Numbered from the stretch's first letter, positions 1 through 9,795 are shown. The stretch: 34,417 nucleotides of DNA from Streptomyces canus 299MFChir4.1 (GCF_000383615.1 NZ_KB911623.1:1-34417); one strand, 5' to 3'. Made by a program: numbers and translations. Notes: generated by a model not told the origin, from the sequence alone.

Positions 1-1228
1 GACGTTGGCGCTTGATGGTGTGCGGGTGCTGGACATGACGCATGTGCAGTCGGGTCCGTCGGCGACGCAGTTGCTGGCGTGGCTGGGGGCGGATGTGGTG
101 AAGGTGGAGGCGCCGGGCGGGGACGTCACGCGCGGGCAGTTGCGGGATGTCCCGGACGCGGACTCGCTGTATTTCACGATGCTCAACTGCAACAAGCGCA
201 GCATCACGCTGAACCTCAAGACGGGGCGGGGCAGGGAGATCCTGACGGCGCTGGTGCGGGGTGCGGATGTGCTGGTGGAGAACTTCGCGCCGGGTGCGGT
301 GGACCGGATGGGGTTCACGTGGGACCGGATCCGGGAGATCAACCCGAGGATCGTGTACGCCTCGATCAAGGGCTTCGGCCAGGGCCCGTACACGAACTTC
401 AAGGCGTATGAGGTGGTCGCGCAGGCGATGGGCGGGTCGATGGCCACGACCGGGTTCCAGGACGGGCCGCCGCTGGCCACCGGTGCGCAGATCGGCGACT
501 CGGGCACCGGTATCCACGCGGTCGCCGGCATCCTGGCCGCGCTCTTCCAGCGCGAGAGGACCGGCCGCGGCCAGCGCGTGAACGTCGCGATGCAGCACGC
601 GGTCCTGAACCTGTGCCGGGTCAAACTCCGCGACCAGCAACGCCTGACACACGGACCGCTCGCGGAGTACCCCAACGACGACTTCACCGACGAGGTCCCG
701 CGTTCCGGGAACGCCTCGGGGGGCGGGCAGCCCGGCTGGGCCGTCAGGTGCGCGCCGGGCGGCCCGAACGACTACGTGTACGTCATCGTTCAGCCCGCCG
801 GCTGGCAGCCTCTGTCCGCGTTGATCGGCCGGCCCGAACTCGGCGCCGATCCGGAGTGGGCCACCCCCGAGGCCCGGCTGCCGAAGCTGGCGAAGATGTT
901 CCAGCTGATCGAGGAATGGACCGCGGCCCTGCCCAAATGGCAGGTCCTGGAACAACTCAACGCCCACAACATCCCGTGCGGGCCGATCCTGTCCCCGAAA
1001 GAGATCATCGAGGACCGCTCCCTCGCCGACAACGACATGATCGTCGAAGTCGCACATCCCCAGCGCGGCACGTTCACCACGGTCGGCAACCCCCTCAAAC
1101 TCTCCGACTCCCCCACCACCATCACCACCCCACCCCTCCTCGGCCAGCACAACGAGGACATCTACATCGGCGAACTCGGGCTTTCCCGGGCCGAGTTGCC
1201 GCAGCTCAAGGAGCAAGGCGTCATCTGA
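1..1228 (+). CDS. frc: Formyl-CoA:oxalate CoA-transferase, copy 1 (5' end cut by window edge)
   Basis: A class III CoA-transferase (CaiB/BaiF family) that moves CoA from formyl-CoA to oxalate, giving oxalyl-CoA and formate in the cytoplasm. The N-terminal LDGVRVLDMTHVQSGPSATQ region and the LYFTMLNCNKRSITLN and LVENFAPGAVDRMGF blocks are Frc hallmarks. The catalytic Asp lies in GAQIGDSGTG (Asp codon at 497-499), and the glycine loop SGGGQPGW follows about 75 residues later. The first in-frame start inside the window is TTG at 5. Base 1 is a G followed by ACG, so the true ATG probably straddles the window edge and the protein would begin MTLALDG. It is a paralogue of the gene at 15150. Identification is by family motifs; oxalate specificity is supported by the oxc and fds neighbours. 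A different acyl acceptor cannot be excluded from sequence alone. Confidence 0.9.
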   Translation, partial: TLALDGVRVLDMTHVQSGPSATQLLAWLGADVVKVEAPGGDVTRGQLRDVPDADSLYFTMLNCNKRSITLNLKTGRGREILTALVRGADVLVENFAPGAVDRMGFTWDRIREINPRIVYASIKGFGQGPYTNFKAYEVVAQAMGGSMATTGFQDGPPLATGAQIGDSGTGIHAVAGILAALFQRERTGRGQRVNVAMQHAVLNLCRVKLRDQQRLTHGPLAEYPNDDFTDEVPRSGNASGGGQPGWAVRCAPGGPNDYVYVIVQPAGWQPLSALIGRPELGADPEWATPEARLPKLAKMFQLIEEWTAALPKWQVLEQLNAHNIPCGPILSPKEIIEDRSLADNDMIVEVAHPQRGTFTTVGNPLKLSDSPTTITTPPLLGQHNEDIYIGELGLSRAELPQLKEQGVI

Positions 1229-1230
1229 TC

Positions 1231-1254
1231 GACCCGACCCGACCCGACCCGACC
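1231..1254. repeat. GACCC pentamer tandem repeat
   Basis: Four full GACCC units plus a partial fifth fill the short gap between frc copy 1 and the carbonic anhydrase gene. They end just before the ribosome binding site GGAGTGAGG at about 1255-1263. This is a simple-sequence repeat of the kind that can change copy number, and it would alter only the intergenic spacing. No function is evident. Confidence 0.7.
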
Positions 1255-1272
1255 GGAGTGAGGTAGCCCCAC

Positions 1273-1794
1273 ATGACGACTTCCGTACCCCGAACCGTGA
1301 CGGTCACCGACCGGCTCGTGGAAGCCAACCGCGCCTACGCCGCCCGGTTCGCCGACCCCGGCATGGGTGCCCGCCCCGTCCTGCACGTGGCCGTCGTGGC
1401 GTGCATGGACGCCCGCCTCGACCTGCACGCCGCGCTCGGTCTGGAGCTCGGCGACTGCCACACCATCCGCAACGCGGGCGGTGTGGTAACCGACGACACG
1501 ATCCGCTCCCTGACGATCAGTCAGCGGGCCCTCGGCACCCGCAGTGTGGCGCTCATCCACCACACCGGCTGCGGTCTGCAGACCCTGACCGAGGACTTCC
1601 GGCACGAACTGGAGCTGGAGGTCGGTCAGCGCCCCGCCTGGGCGGTGGAGGCGTTCCGGGACGTCGACCAGGACGTACGGCAGTCCATGCAGCGGGTGCG
1701 CACCTCGCCGTTCCTGCCGCACACCGACGACGTGCGCGGCTTCGTCTTCGACGTCACGACAGGGCTGCTGCGGGAGATCGCTCCGAACTCCTGA
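1273..1794 (+). CDS. Beta-class carbonic anhydrase
   Basis: Predicted to interconvert CO2 and bicarbonate in the cytoplasm. The 173-aa protein has the beta-class zinc site: Cys44-x-Asp46-x-Arg48 in ACMDARLD, and His97-x-x-Cys100 in HHTGCG. Cys44, His97 and Cys100 are the expected zinc ligands, and Asp46-Arg48 form the catalytic dyad. RNAGGVVTDDTIRSL is the conserved core after the first ligand. The length matches the short actinobacterial beta-CA group. The gene lies 44 bp after frc with a good ribosome binding site (GAGTGAGG), so co-transcription is likely. In this setting it would hydrate CO2 released by oxalyl-CoA decarboxylase and formate dehydrogenase, or supply bicarbonate. That role is inferred from the neighbours, while the enzyme class follows from the motifs. 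Confidence 0.88.
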   Translation: MTTSVPRTVTVTDRLVEANRAYAARFADPGMGARPVLHVAVVACMDARLDLHAALGLELGDCHTIRNAGGVVTDDTIRSLTISQRALGTRSVALIHHTGCGLQTLTEDFRHELELEVGQRPAWAVEAFRDVDQDVRQSMQRVRTSPFLPHTDDVRGFVFDVTTGLLREIAPNS

Positions 1795-1829
1795 GCCGAC
1801 CTGGCCTGTTGAGGCCGTGAAGGGGGGCG

Positions 1830-1866
1830 GGTGGTGGGCCGGGGTCAGTCACCCCGGCCCACCACC
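1830..1866. terminator. Strong hairpin between convergent genes, overlapping the gntR 3' end
   Basis: A perfect 16-bp inverted repeat (1830-1845 and 1851-1866) with a 5-nt loop. The loop and right arm fall within the last codons of the minus-strand gntR gene, whose stop is at 1845-1847. There is no U-tract on either side, as is common in Streptomyces. It could stop transcription from both the carbonic anhydrase side and the gntR side. A smaller stem GGCCT-GTTG-AGGCC precedes it at 1803-1816. Confidence 0.7.
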
Positions 1867-2537
1867 GCGGCGATCTGCCGGCAGTAGAACTCGGTGGTGT
1901 TGCGGGTGTGCCGGCGCATCAACTCCTCCGCGCGGCCGGGGGAGCCCTCGCCGATGGCCTCGATGATCCTCGCGTGCTCGTTCCAGGCGTCCTTGCCGCG
2001 GGGCCTGGCGATGGGCATGTAGTACCAGCGCACCCGCCGGTCGACCTGGGGGATGAGTTCGGCGAGGACCGCGTTGCGCGACAGCAGGGTGATGTGACCG
2101 TGGAGGGCGGCGTTCGCTTCCACGATGGCCCGGGCGTCCGCGGCCTCGAGGGCGGTCAGGCCGGTCTGCTGGAGCTCCCACAGGCGGGCGATGTCGCGGG
2201 GAGTGGCGTGCTGGGCGGCGCCGCGCGCGGAATGGGTCTCCAGGAGGCCCCGGACGCTGAGGAGTTGCGCGCATTCCGCGGTGGTGGGGGAGTGGACGAA
2301 CGCCCCCTGGGAAGGGCGCAGGTCGACCCACCCGGCGGTCTGGAGCCGCTGCAGCGCCTCACGGATCGGCTGCCGGCTGACCCCGAGACTCTCGGCGAGT
2401 TCCGCCTCGACAAGGTGCTGACCGGGTTTGAGCGAGCCGTTGATGATCAGTTCGGTCAAGGCCTCGTAGACCGCCTGGCGCAGTGGGGTGGGCCTGTTGA
2501 TCGGGCCACGGGCTGTCACGGTGGGTGTGTCGGGCAT
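1845..2537 (-). CDS. GntR-family (FadR/FCD subfamily) transcriptional regulator, copy 1
   Basis: A 230-aa DNA-binding regulator. The N-terminal winged helix (about residues 15-85) contains LRQAVYEALTELI, then EAELAESLGVSRQPIREALQ as the recognition helix. The C-terminal FCD effector domain (about 95-220) has the helical signature with histidines in NAALHGHI, NEHARIIEAI and MRRHTRNTTEFY that usually bind a metal and a small carboxylate ligand. The start is the ATG at 2535-2537, preceded by GGGAGACAGG. It closely resembles the regulator at 3639-4328, especially in the recognition helix, so both should bind the same operator. An oxalate/formate-related ligand is inferred from the setting. The candidate operator at 2681-2696 lies between this gene and the divergent gene at 2748 and could serve both. 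Confidence 0.9.
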   Translation of the reverse strand: MPDTPTVTARGPINRPTPLRQAVYEALTELIINGSLKPGQHLVEAELAESLGVSRQPIREALQRLQTAGWVDLRPSQGAFVHSPTTAECAQLLSVRGLLETHSARGAAQHATPRDIARLWELQQTGLTALEAADARAIVEANAALHGHITLLSRNAVLAELIPQVDRRVRWYYMPIARPRGKDAWNEHARIIEAIGEGSPGRAEELMRRHTRNTTEFYCRQIAAVVGRGD

Positions 2538-2680
2538 CGGCCCTGTCTCCCTCGTTCGGCTGGTGGGTCGAGCCGTCCGTCAATTGCCGTGTCTCGCACA
2601 GTGCCGAGTCGATTGCCGTGTCTGCACAGTGCCGAGTCCCGGAAATCGCCCGGCTTGACCCCTGGCGCGGTCACCTTCCC

Positions 2681-2696
2681 ATGCAGAATACTGTAT
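2681..2696. promoter_or_regulatory. Candidate GntR operator, site A
   Basis: ATGCAG-AATA-CTGTAT matches the local consensus ATACAG-N4-CTGTAT at 11 of 12 arm positions. It sits in the divergent region between gntR copy 1 and the acyl-CoA dehydrogenase-like gene, 51 bp before the GTG at 2748. The 12-mer ATACTGTATGCA within it recurs exactly, in reverse orientation, upstream of lysR (9780-9791). Assignment to the GntR pair is an inference from co-location. Confidence 0.6.
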
Positions 2697-2747
2697 GCAA
2701 TCATCGTTCGACAGTGGACCAGCAGCCACGCCCAAGGGGGATGCCCC

Positions 2748-3620
2748 GTGTCGTACCGCACCGCTCTCTCCGAAGTCCTGACCGGCCTCGCCGGACCCGT
2801 CGCCGAAGCGGCGGCCGTCCGGGGCCGGTTCCCTCGCGGCGCCGTGACGGCCTTCGGTCGCGCGGGGCTTCTGGGGCTCACCGTCTCCACCGAATTCGGC
2901 GGTGGGGGGCGGGGGTTGCCCGAAGCCGTCGACGTGGTCGCGCGGACGGCGCGCGTCTGTCCGGCGACTGCGGCCGTGCTCCAGTCGCACTACACGGCCG
3001 TCGCCGTCATCGAGGCCCACGGCGGCCCCTGGCTGCGCGCCGAGATCGCCGCCGGACGCCATCTCGCCAGTCTCGCCCTCGCGGAGTCGGAGGAAGAGGG
3101 GGCGGGGGAGAGGGAGGGGGACGGGCAGGCGACGGATTCCCAGCTCCTCGTGCCGCGTTCCGTGGCCACCCGTTCCGGTGAGGTGGTGGCCCTGCGGGCC
3201 CGCAAGCAGCGGGTGGTCGCGGCGGGGGAGGCCGACCTCTACGTCTGGTCCTCCCGGCCTCTCACCGCCCCCGACGGGCTGACGCTCTGGGCGGTCCCGG
3301 CGCACGCCCCGGACCTGTTCGTCCCCGCACGGCCCGGCGCCGCCGGACCCCGCGGCAGCGCGACGTCCACGGTGTTCGCCGACCCGGTGCTGGTGCCCGC
3401 CGAGGCGATGCTCGGCGCGGACGGCGCCGGACTCGACGTCGTGCTGCGCACGGTCCTGCCGTGGCTGCTCGAACTGCGGGCCGCCGCGGAGGCCCGCCGC
3501 CCACCCGTCCTCGACCCGGCCTTGGAACCGGCCGTGGACCCAGTCCTCGACCCGGCCCTGAACACGACCAGTGATCCCGGGAGCGCCCTCCGCCCCGCCG
3601 GCTTCCTCGCCGCGTCCTGA
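2748..3620 (+). CDS. Acyl-CoA dehydrogenase-like protein, shortened
   Basis: A 290-aa protein resembling the first two domains of acyl-CoA dehydrogenases. These are an N-terminal helical part with FGRAGLLGLTVSTEFGGGG and ARVCPATAAVLQSHYTA, and a beta-rich middle part ending at TVFADPVLVPAEAMLGADGAGLDVVL. The family is usually about 380 aa. The C-terminal helical domain, which carries the catalytic glutamate and much of the FAD contact, is missing and replaced by a low-complexity tail of repeated LDPALEP/VDPVLDPAL units. An acidic insert (EEEGAGEREGDGQ) interrupts the middle. The GTG at 2748 was chosen because AAGGGGG sits 7 bp upstream and the homology begins there. It may be a pseudo-enzyme, a degenerating gene or a flavin-binding subunit. 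Its role near oxalate genes is unknown. Confidence 0.65.
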   Translation: MSYRTALSEVLTGLAGPVAEAAAVRGRFPRGAVTAFGRAGLLGLTVSTEFGGGGRGLPEAVDVVARTARVCPATAAVLQSHYTAVAVIEAHGGPWLRAEIAAGRHLASLALAESEEEGAGEREGDGQATDSQLLVPRSVATRSGEVVALRARKQRVVAAGEADLYVWSSRPLTAPDGLTLWAVPAHAPDLFVPARPGAAGPRGSATSTVFADPVLVPAEAMLGADGAGLDVVLRTVLPWLLELRAAAEARRPPVLDPALEPAVDPVLDPALNTTSDPGSALRPAGFLAAS

Positions 3621-3638
3621 ACCATGCCCGGTCAGACG

Positions 3639-4328
3639 TCAGTTCTGGTTCGCCCTGGCCGCGATCTGCTTGCGGTAGAACTCGGTCGTGCGCTCGGTGT
3701 GCTTGCGCATGACCTCGCCCGCCTGGTGCGCGTCACCCTTGGCGATGGCCCTGATGAGCTGGGTGTGCTCGTTCCAGGCCTCCTTGCCGCGGGGCTTGGC
3801 GATGGGCGTGTAGTACCAGCGGACCTTCTGGCCCACCTGGGCGATCAGTTCGGCCAGCACGGCGTTGTCGGCGACGGCGGTGATGAAGTCGTGCAGCGCG
3901 GTGTTGGCGGAGACCAGCCGTTCGACGTCGCCGTCGGCGAGGGCGGCGATGCCTTCCAGCTGGAGCTCGTCGAGACGAGCGATGTCCTCGGGCTTCGCGT
4001 TCTGGGCGGCGAGCTGGGCCGAATAGGTCTCCAGGACCGCCCGGACGCCGAGGAGTTGGGCGGCCTCCTCCGCGGTGGGGGAGTGGACGAAGGCCCCCTG
4101 GGCGGGCCGCAGATCCACCCAGCCGGCGGTCTGGAGCCGCTGGAGGGCCTCGCGCACCGGCTGGCGGCTGACGCCGAGGTGTTCGGCGAGCTCGGCCTCG
4201 ACCAGATGCTGGCCGGGCTTGAGGGAGCCGTTGACGATCAGCTCGGTCAGGGCGTCGTACACGGCCTGACGCAGCGGTGCCGGGCGGGTGACGCGCCGGG
4301 ACGCTGCGGCCGTGAGTGCCTCGCGCAT
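3639..4328 (-). CDS. GntR-family (FadR/FCD subfamily) transcriptional regulator, copy 2
   Basis: A 229-aa paralogue of the regulator at 1845-2537. The winged helix carries EAELAEHLGVSRQPVREALQ, and the FCD domain carries NTALHDFI, NEHTQLIRAI and MRKHTERTTEFY. Blocks such as NGSLKPGQHLVEAELAE and RLQTAGWVDLRP are identical in both copies, which points to duplication and a shared operator. The start is taken as the ATG at 4326-4328 (MREALTAAA). An upstream in-frame ATG at 4436 would add 36 unrelated residues and would lie inside or beyond the operator at 4412-4431. The gene is divergent from fdsG, with about 300 bp between. It probably represses itself and fds, with relief by an oxalate-pathway metabolite. 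The ligand is not known. Confidence 0.9.
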   Translation of the reverse strand: MREALTAAASRRVTRPAPLRQAVYDALTELIVNGSLKPGQHLVEAELAEHLGVSRQPVREALQRLQTAGWVDLRPAQGAFVHSPTAEEAAQLLGVRAVLETYSAQLAAQNAKPEDIARLDELQLEGIAALADGDVERLVSANTALHDFITAVADNAVLAELIAQVGQKVRWYYTPIAKPRGKEAWNEHTQLIRAIAKGDAHQAGEVMRKHTERTTEFYRKQIAARANQN

Positions 4329-4411
4329 GGTGGTCCCGTTCTGCCGCCGGTGTCGCGGGGCGGCGGCTGTGCCGAGTGGGGGCCGTCCGGAGGTTGCCGA
4401 CGGCCGCGTCA

Positions 4412-4431
4412 GCATACAGGTTTTGGTATGC
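4412..4431. promoter_or_regulatory. Candidate GntR operator, site B (gntR copy 2 autoregulation)
   Basis: An inverted repeat GCATAC-N8-GTATGC. It has the left half ATACAG of the local consensus and the right half TGGTAT in place of CTGTAT. It lies 84 bp upstream of the gntR copy 2 start codon on the minus strand, consistent with autoregulation. Confidence 0.55.
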
Positions 4432-4540
4432 AACATGGTGGGGTCGGCGGCGGGTCAGCGCTGGTCGACGCACGAGGTACCGGGGTTCCCTGAGCCGGCC
4501 ATCCCGTGCGGCAGGACTCAGCCCTCCCGTGCGGGCAGGG

Positions 4541-4569
4541 TTGTGTATACAGAAGTCTGTATGGAGTAT
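4541..4569 (+). promoter_or_regulatory. Putative fdsG promoter with operator (site C) filling the spacer
   Basis: ATACAG-AAGT-CTGTAT at 4547-4562 is the only perfect palindrome of the set. Possible promoter hexamers are TTGTGT (4541-4546) and GAGTAT (4564-4569), separated by 17 bp, so the operator would occupy the spacer where a repressor blocks RNA polymerase. The hexamers are weak matches. The palindrome itself is directly visible, and the promoter is an inference. Confidence 0.55.
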
Positions 4570-4627
4570 GGGTCTGAGTCTCCTGCATCCCTCGCCGGGG
4601 ACCCGCGTGACGGAAGGCGAAGCGATC

Positions 4628-5103
4628 ATGACGACCAGCGGGAATGACGTGACGGTCGAGAGCGTGGTCCGGAGGGCGGTGGCCCGACACCGCGGCGAGC
4701 GCGGTGCGCTGCTGCCCGTACTGCACGCCGTGCAGGCCGAGTTGGGCCATGTGCCGCAGGAGGCCGTGCCGGTGCTCGCCGAGGAGCTCAACCTCTCCCG
4801 GGCCGACGTCCACGGAGTCGTGACCTTCTACCACGACTTCCGCCGCGAGCCCGCGGGCCGCACCACCGTGCGCATCTGCCGCGCCGAGGCCTGCCAGGCG
4901 CTGGGCGCCGACCAACTGGTCGGCTACGCCCGTGAGTCCGGACTGACCCTGGGGGAGACGACGGCGGACGGCTCGGTCACCGTCGAGCAGGTCTTCTGCC
5001 TCGGCAACTGCGCGCTCGGACCCTCCGTGGAGGCGAACGGGCGGCTGTACGGACGCGTCGGCCCGGCCCGGCTGGGCTCGATCCTCAACGGGACGGTCTC
5101 CTC

Positions 5104-5107
<4 letters not shown>
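4628..5107 (+). CDS. fdsG: NAD-dependent formate dehydrogenase, gamma subunit (NuoE-like)
   Basis: The 159-aa thioredoxin-like [2Fe-2S] subunit of a soluble molybdenum formate dehydrogenase, homologous to NuoE of complex I. The helical N-terminus includes LLPVLHAVQAELGHVPQEAV and LSRADVHGVVTFYHDF. The four cluster ligands are Cys84 and Cys89 (RICRAEACQ) and Cys124 and Cys128 (VFCLGNCALGPS). The ATG at 4628 is preceded by GGAAGG at about 4612. The open frame extends upstream, but that part lacks homology and crosses the operator. The stop overlaps the ATG of fdsB by 4 nt (ATGA), which indicates translational coupling. Expression is likely controlled by the operator at 4547-4562. Confidence 0.93.
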
Positions 5108-6713
<1,606 letters not shown>

Positions 6714-6717
<4 letters not shown>

Positions 6718-9530
6718 GCCTGCTCAAGGAACCCGACTTCGGAACCCCTGAACGGCCGGGACCGGCCACGGTGTCGGTGGAGGTGGACGGTCTGCCAGTG
6801 ACCGTCCCCGAGGGCACCTCGGTGATGCGCGCGGCCGCGCAGGCCGGCGTCGACATACCCAAACTCTGCGCCACCGACAGCCTGGAGGCGTTCGGCTCCT
6901 GCCGGTTGTGCGTGGTGGAGATCGACGGCCGGCGCGGCACCCCCGCGTCCTGCACCACCCCCTGCGCCGACGGCATGAAGGTCAGCACCCAGACCCCGAA
7001 GGTGGAGAAACTCCGCCAGGGTGTCATGGAGCTCTACATCTCCGACCACCCCCTGGACTGCCTCACCTGCCCCGCCAACGGCGACTGCGAACTCCAGGAC
7101 ATGGCAGGCGTGGTGGGCCTTCGCCAGGTCCGCTACGGCTACGAGGGCGAGAACCACCTCGACGCCGAGAAGGACACCTCCAACCCCTACTTCGACTTCG
7201 ACCCTTCCAAGTGCATCGCCTGCTCCCGCTGCGTGCGCGCCTGCGGCGAGGTCCAGGGCACCTTCGCCCTCACCATCGAGGGGCGCGGCTTCGACTCCAA
7301 GGTCTCGGCGGGGGCGGGGGAGTCCTTCATGGACTCCGAGTGCGTCTCCTGCGGAGCCTGCGTCCAGGCCTGCCCGACCTCCACGCTCCAGGAGCGCTCG
7401 GTCGTCGAACTCGGCATGCCCACCAGGTCGGTGGTGACCACCTGCGCGTACTGCGGGGTCGGCTGTTCCTTCAAGGCCGAACTGCGCGGCGACGAACTCG
7501 TGCGCATGGTGCCGTACAAGGACGGCGGGGCCAACGAAGGCCACTCCTGTGTGAAGGGCCGCTTCGCCTTCGGCTACGCCACCCACCCCGACCGCCAACT
7601 CAAGCCCATGGTCCGCGACCGGATCACCGACCCCTGGCGCGAGGTCGACTGGGACGAGGCCATCGGCACGGTCGCCCGGCGGATGCGTGAGATCCAGGAC
7701 CGGCACGGCTCCGGCGCGATCGGCGCCATCACCTCCTCGCGGTGCACCAACGAAGAGGTCTACGTCGTACAGAAGATGGTCCGCGCGGCCTTCGGCAACA
7801 ACAACGTCGACACCTGCGCCCGCGTCTGCCACTCCCCGACGGGATACGGCCTCAAGCAGACCTTCGGCGAGTCCGCCGGCACCCAGGACTTCCGCTCGGT
7901 CGCCGAGGCCGACGTCATCGTGGTGATCGGTGCCAACCCCACCGACGGGCACCCGGTGTTCGCCTCCCGGATGAAGCGCCGGCTGCGCGAGGGCGCGAAG
8001 CTGATCGTCGTGGACCCCCGCCGCATCGACCTCGTGCGCTCCCCGCACATCGAGGCACAGCACCACCTCCAGCTGAGGCCCAGCACCAACGTGGCCGTGG
8101 TCAACGCGATGGCCCATGTGGTCGTCACCGAGGGCCTGGTGGACCGGTCCTTCGTGGACGCACGGTGCGAAGGCTTCGACGAGTGGGCCGAGTTCATCGC
8201 CCGCCCGGAGAACAGCCCGGAGGCCGTCGAGGAGATCACCGGCGTACCGGCCGCCGAACTCCGGGCCGCCGCACGGCTGTACGCCGAAGCCCCCAACGGA
8301 GCCATCTACTACGGCCTCGGCGTCACCGAGCACAGCCAGGGCTCGACCATGGTCATGGGAATGGCCAACCTCGCGATGGCGTGCGGGAACATCGGCCGCG
8401 ACGGCGTCGGCGTGAACCCGCTGCGCGGCCAGAACAACGTGCAGGGCTCCTGCGACATGGGTTCCTTCCCGCACGAACTCCCCGGCTACCGGCACGTCTC
8501 CGACGACGCGGTTCGTACCGTCTTCGAGAACCTGTGGGGCGGAACTCTCCTCGCCGAGCCGGGACTTCGCATCCCCAACATGTTCGACGCGGCCATCGAC
8601 GGCACCTTCCGCGGCCTGTTCGTACACGGTGAGGACATCGCCCAGTCCGACCCCAACCTGGGGCACGTCACCGCCGCCCTCGAAGCCATGGAACTGGTCG
8701 TCGTCCAGGACCTGTTCCTCAACGAGACGGCCAAGTTCGCCCACGTCTTCCTGCCCGGCGCGTCCTTCCTGGAGAAGGACGGCACCTTCACCAACGCCGA
8801 GCGCCGCATCAATCGGGTGCGGTCGGTGATGAAACCGAAGACCGGCAAGCACGAGTGGCAGATCGTCAGCGAGATCGCCACCGCCATGGGCTACGCGATG
8901 TCCTACGACCATCCCGGCCAGATCATGGACGAGATCGCCTCGGTCACGCCGACGTTCACCGGGGTGTCCTTCGACCTCCTCGACAAGCTCGGCAGCGTCC
9001 AGTGGCCGTGCAACGAGGAGGCGCCCGAGGGCACGCCCATCATGCACGTGGACGAATTCGTGCGCGGCAAGGGCATGTTCGTCGTCACCTCCTACGTGCC
9101 GACCAACGAACGCAGCACCCGGCGCTTCCCGCTGGTCCTCACCACGGGGCGCATCCTCAGCCAGTACAACGTCGGCGCCCAGACCCGCCGTACCGGCAAT
9201 GTCGCCTGGCACCCCGAGGACGTACTGGAGCTGCACCCGCACGACGCCGAGGTCCGCGGCATCGACCACGGCGACATGGTCACCCTGGCCAGCCGCGTCG
9301 GACAGACGACCCTGCGTGCGGAGATCTCCGACCGCATGCCGACCGGGGTCGTGTACACCACGTTCCACCACCCCGTCACCGGCGCCAACGTGGTGACCAC
9401 CGAGAACTCCGACTGGGCGACCAACTGCCCCGAGTACAAGGTGACCGCCGTACAGGTGGCGCTCGCCCGTCCGGACCGGTCGCGTGAGGCCGAGGCCACC
9501 GGGAACGACCTCGTGACGGTGGTGGACTGA
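6714..9530 (+). CDS. fdsA: NAD-dependent formate dehydrogenase, alpha (catalytic molybdopterin) subunit
   Basis: The 938-aa catalytic subunit that oxidises formate to CO2. Domains in order: a NuoG-like [2Fe-2S] domain (Cys52, Cys63, Cys66, Cys80), then the His-Cys motif HPLDCLTCPANGDCELQ. A two-cluster ferredoxin domain follows (CIACSRCVRAC and CVSCGACVQACP), then the molybdopterin domain, which starts with CAYCGVGC. The active-site metal ligand is Cys372 in ARVCHSPTGYG; it is encoded TGC, so this is a cysteine and not a selenocysteine enzyme. The C-terminal MGD-binding domain (YNVGAQTRRTGN, TTFHHPVTGANVVT) closes the protein. The ATG at 6714 overlaps the fdsB stop and follows GGAGGG. Maturation needs FdhD and Mo-bis-MGD synthesis, and no fdhD is in the window. 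Confidence 0.95.
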
Positions 9531-9531
9531 G

Positions 9532-9744
9532 ATGACAGCGACCGTGCCGGCGGAGTGCAGGATGGCCAACGACATCGCCAGGAACCTCGGACATCTGCCG
9601 GGGGAGGAGGCCGCGGAGGCGATCGCGGGGCACATCGGCAGGTTCTGGGACCCGCGTATGCGCACCCGGCTCCACGAGTTCGTCGATGCCGGGGTGGACG
9701 GTCTCGACCCCCTGGTGGTGGCCGCGGTGAAGCATCTGCGCTGA
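9532..9744 (+). CDS. fdsD: NAD-dependent formate dehydrogenase, delta subunit
   Basis: A 70-aa protein that begins one base after the fdsA stop. The pattern RMANDIARNLGHLP, followed by a helical stretch and RFWDPRMRTRL, is the FdsD signature. In characterised FDHs this small subunit is associated with complex assembly or stability and binds no cofactor. It ends the fdsGBAD operon, about 80 bp before the lysR gene. Compared with the classic fdsGBACD order, the fdsC (fdhD-like) gene is absent here. Confidence 0.88.
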   Translation: MTATVPAECRMANDIARNLGHLPGEEAAEAIAGHIGRFWDPRMRTRLHEFVDAGVDGLDPLVVAAVKHLR

Positions 9745-9775
9745 TCCGTGCGGTCTCCTCCCTGTACATCGTTCC

Positions 9776-9795
9776 ACACTGCATACAGTATGGAG
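9776..9795. promoter_or_regulatory. Candidate GntR operator, site D (weaker, upstream of lysR)
   Basis: TGCATACAGTAT at 9780-9791 is the exact reverse complement of the 12-mer in site A. Only one half-site is well conserved. In the plus orientation ACACTG-CATA-CAGTAT is a poor match to the full palindrome. It lies between fdsD and lysR, about 37 bp before the lysR start, so it could regulate lysR. Confidence 0.45.

Larger units (their letters stand above)
4329..4627. other. Divergent control region between gntR copy 2 and fdsG
   Basis: This 299-bp gap has no convincing gene. It contains two copies of the putative operator, at 4412-4431 (nearer gntR) and 4547-4562 (nearer fds), plus a possible promoter for fdsG. 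The AT-rich operator bases stand out against the GC-rich surroundings. Confidence 0.65.

Noticed and set aside
1908..2747. Upstream extension of the acyl-CoA dehydrogenase-like frame
   Set aside because: It lies opposite the gntR gene, crosses the divergent promoter and has no family similarity; the GTG at 2748 has a good ribosome binding site.
7821..7835. Possible selenocysteine site in formate dehydrogenase
   Set aside because: The active-site codon is TGC (Cys372), not TGA, so no recoding is needed.
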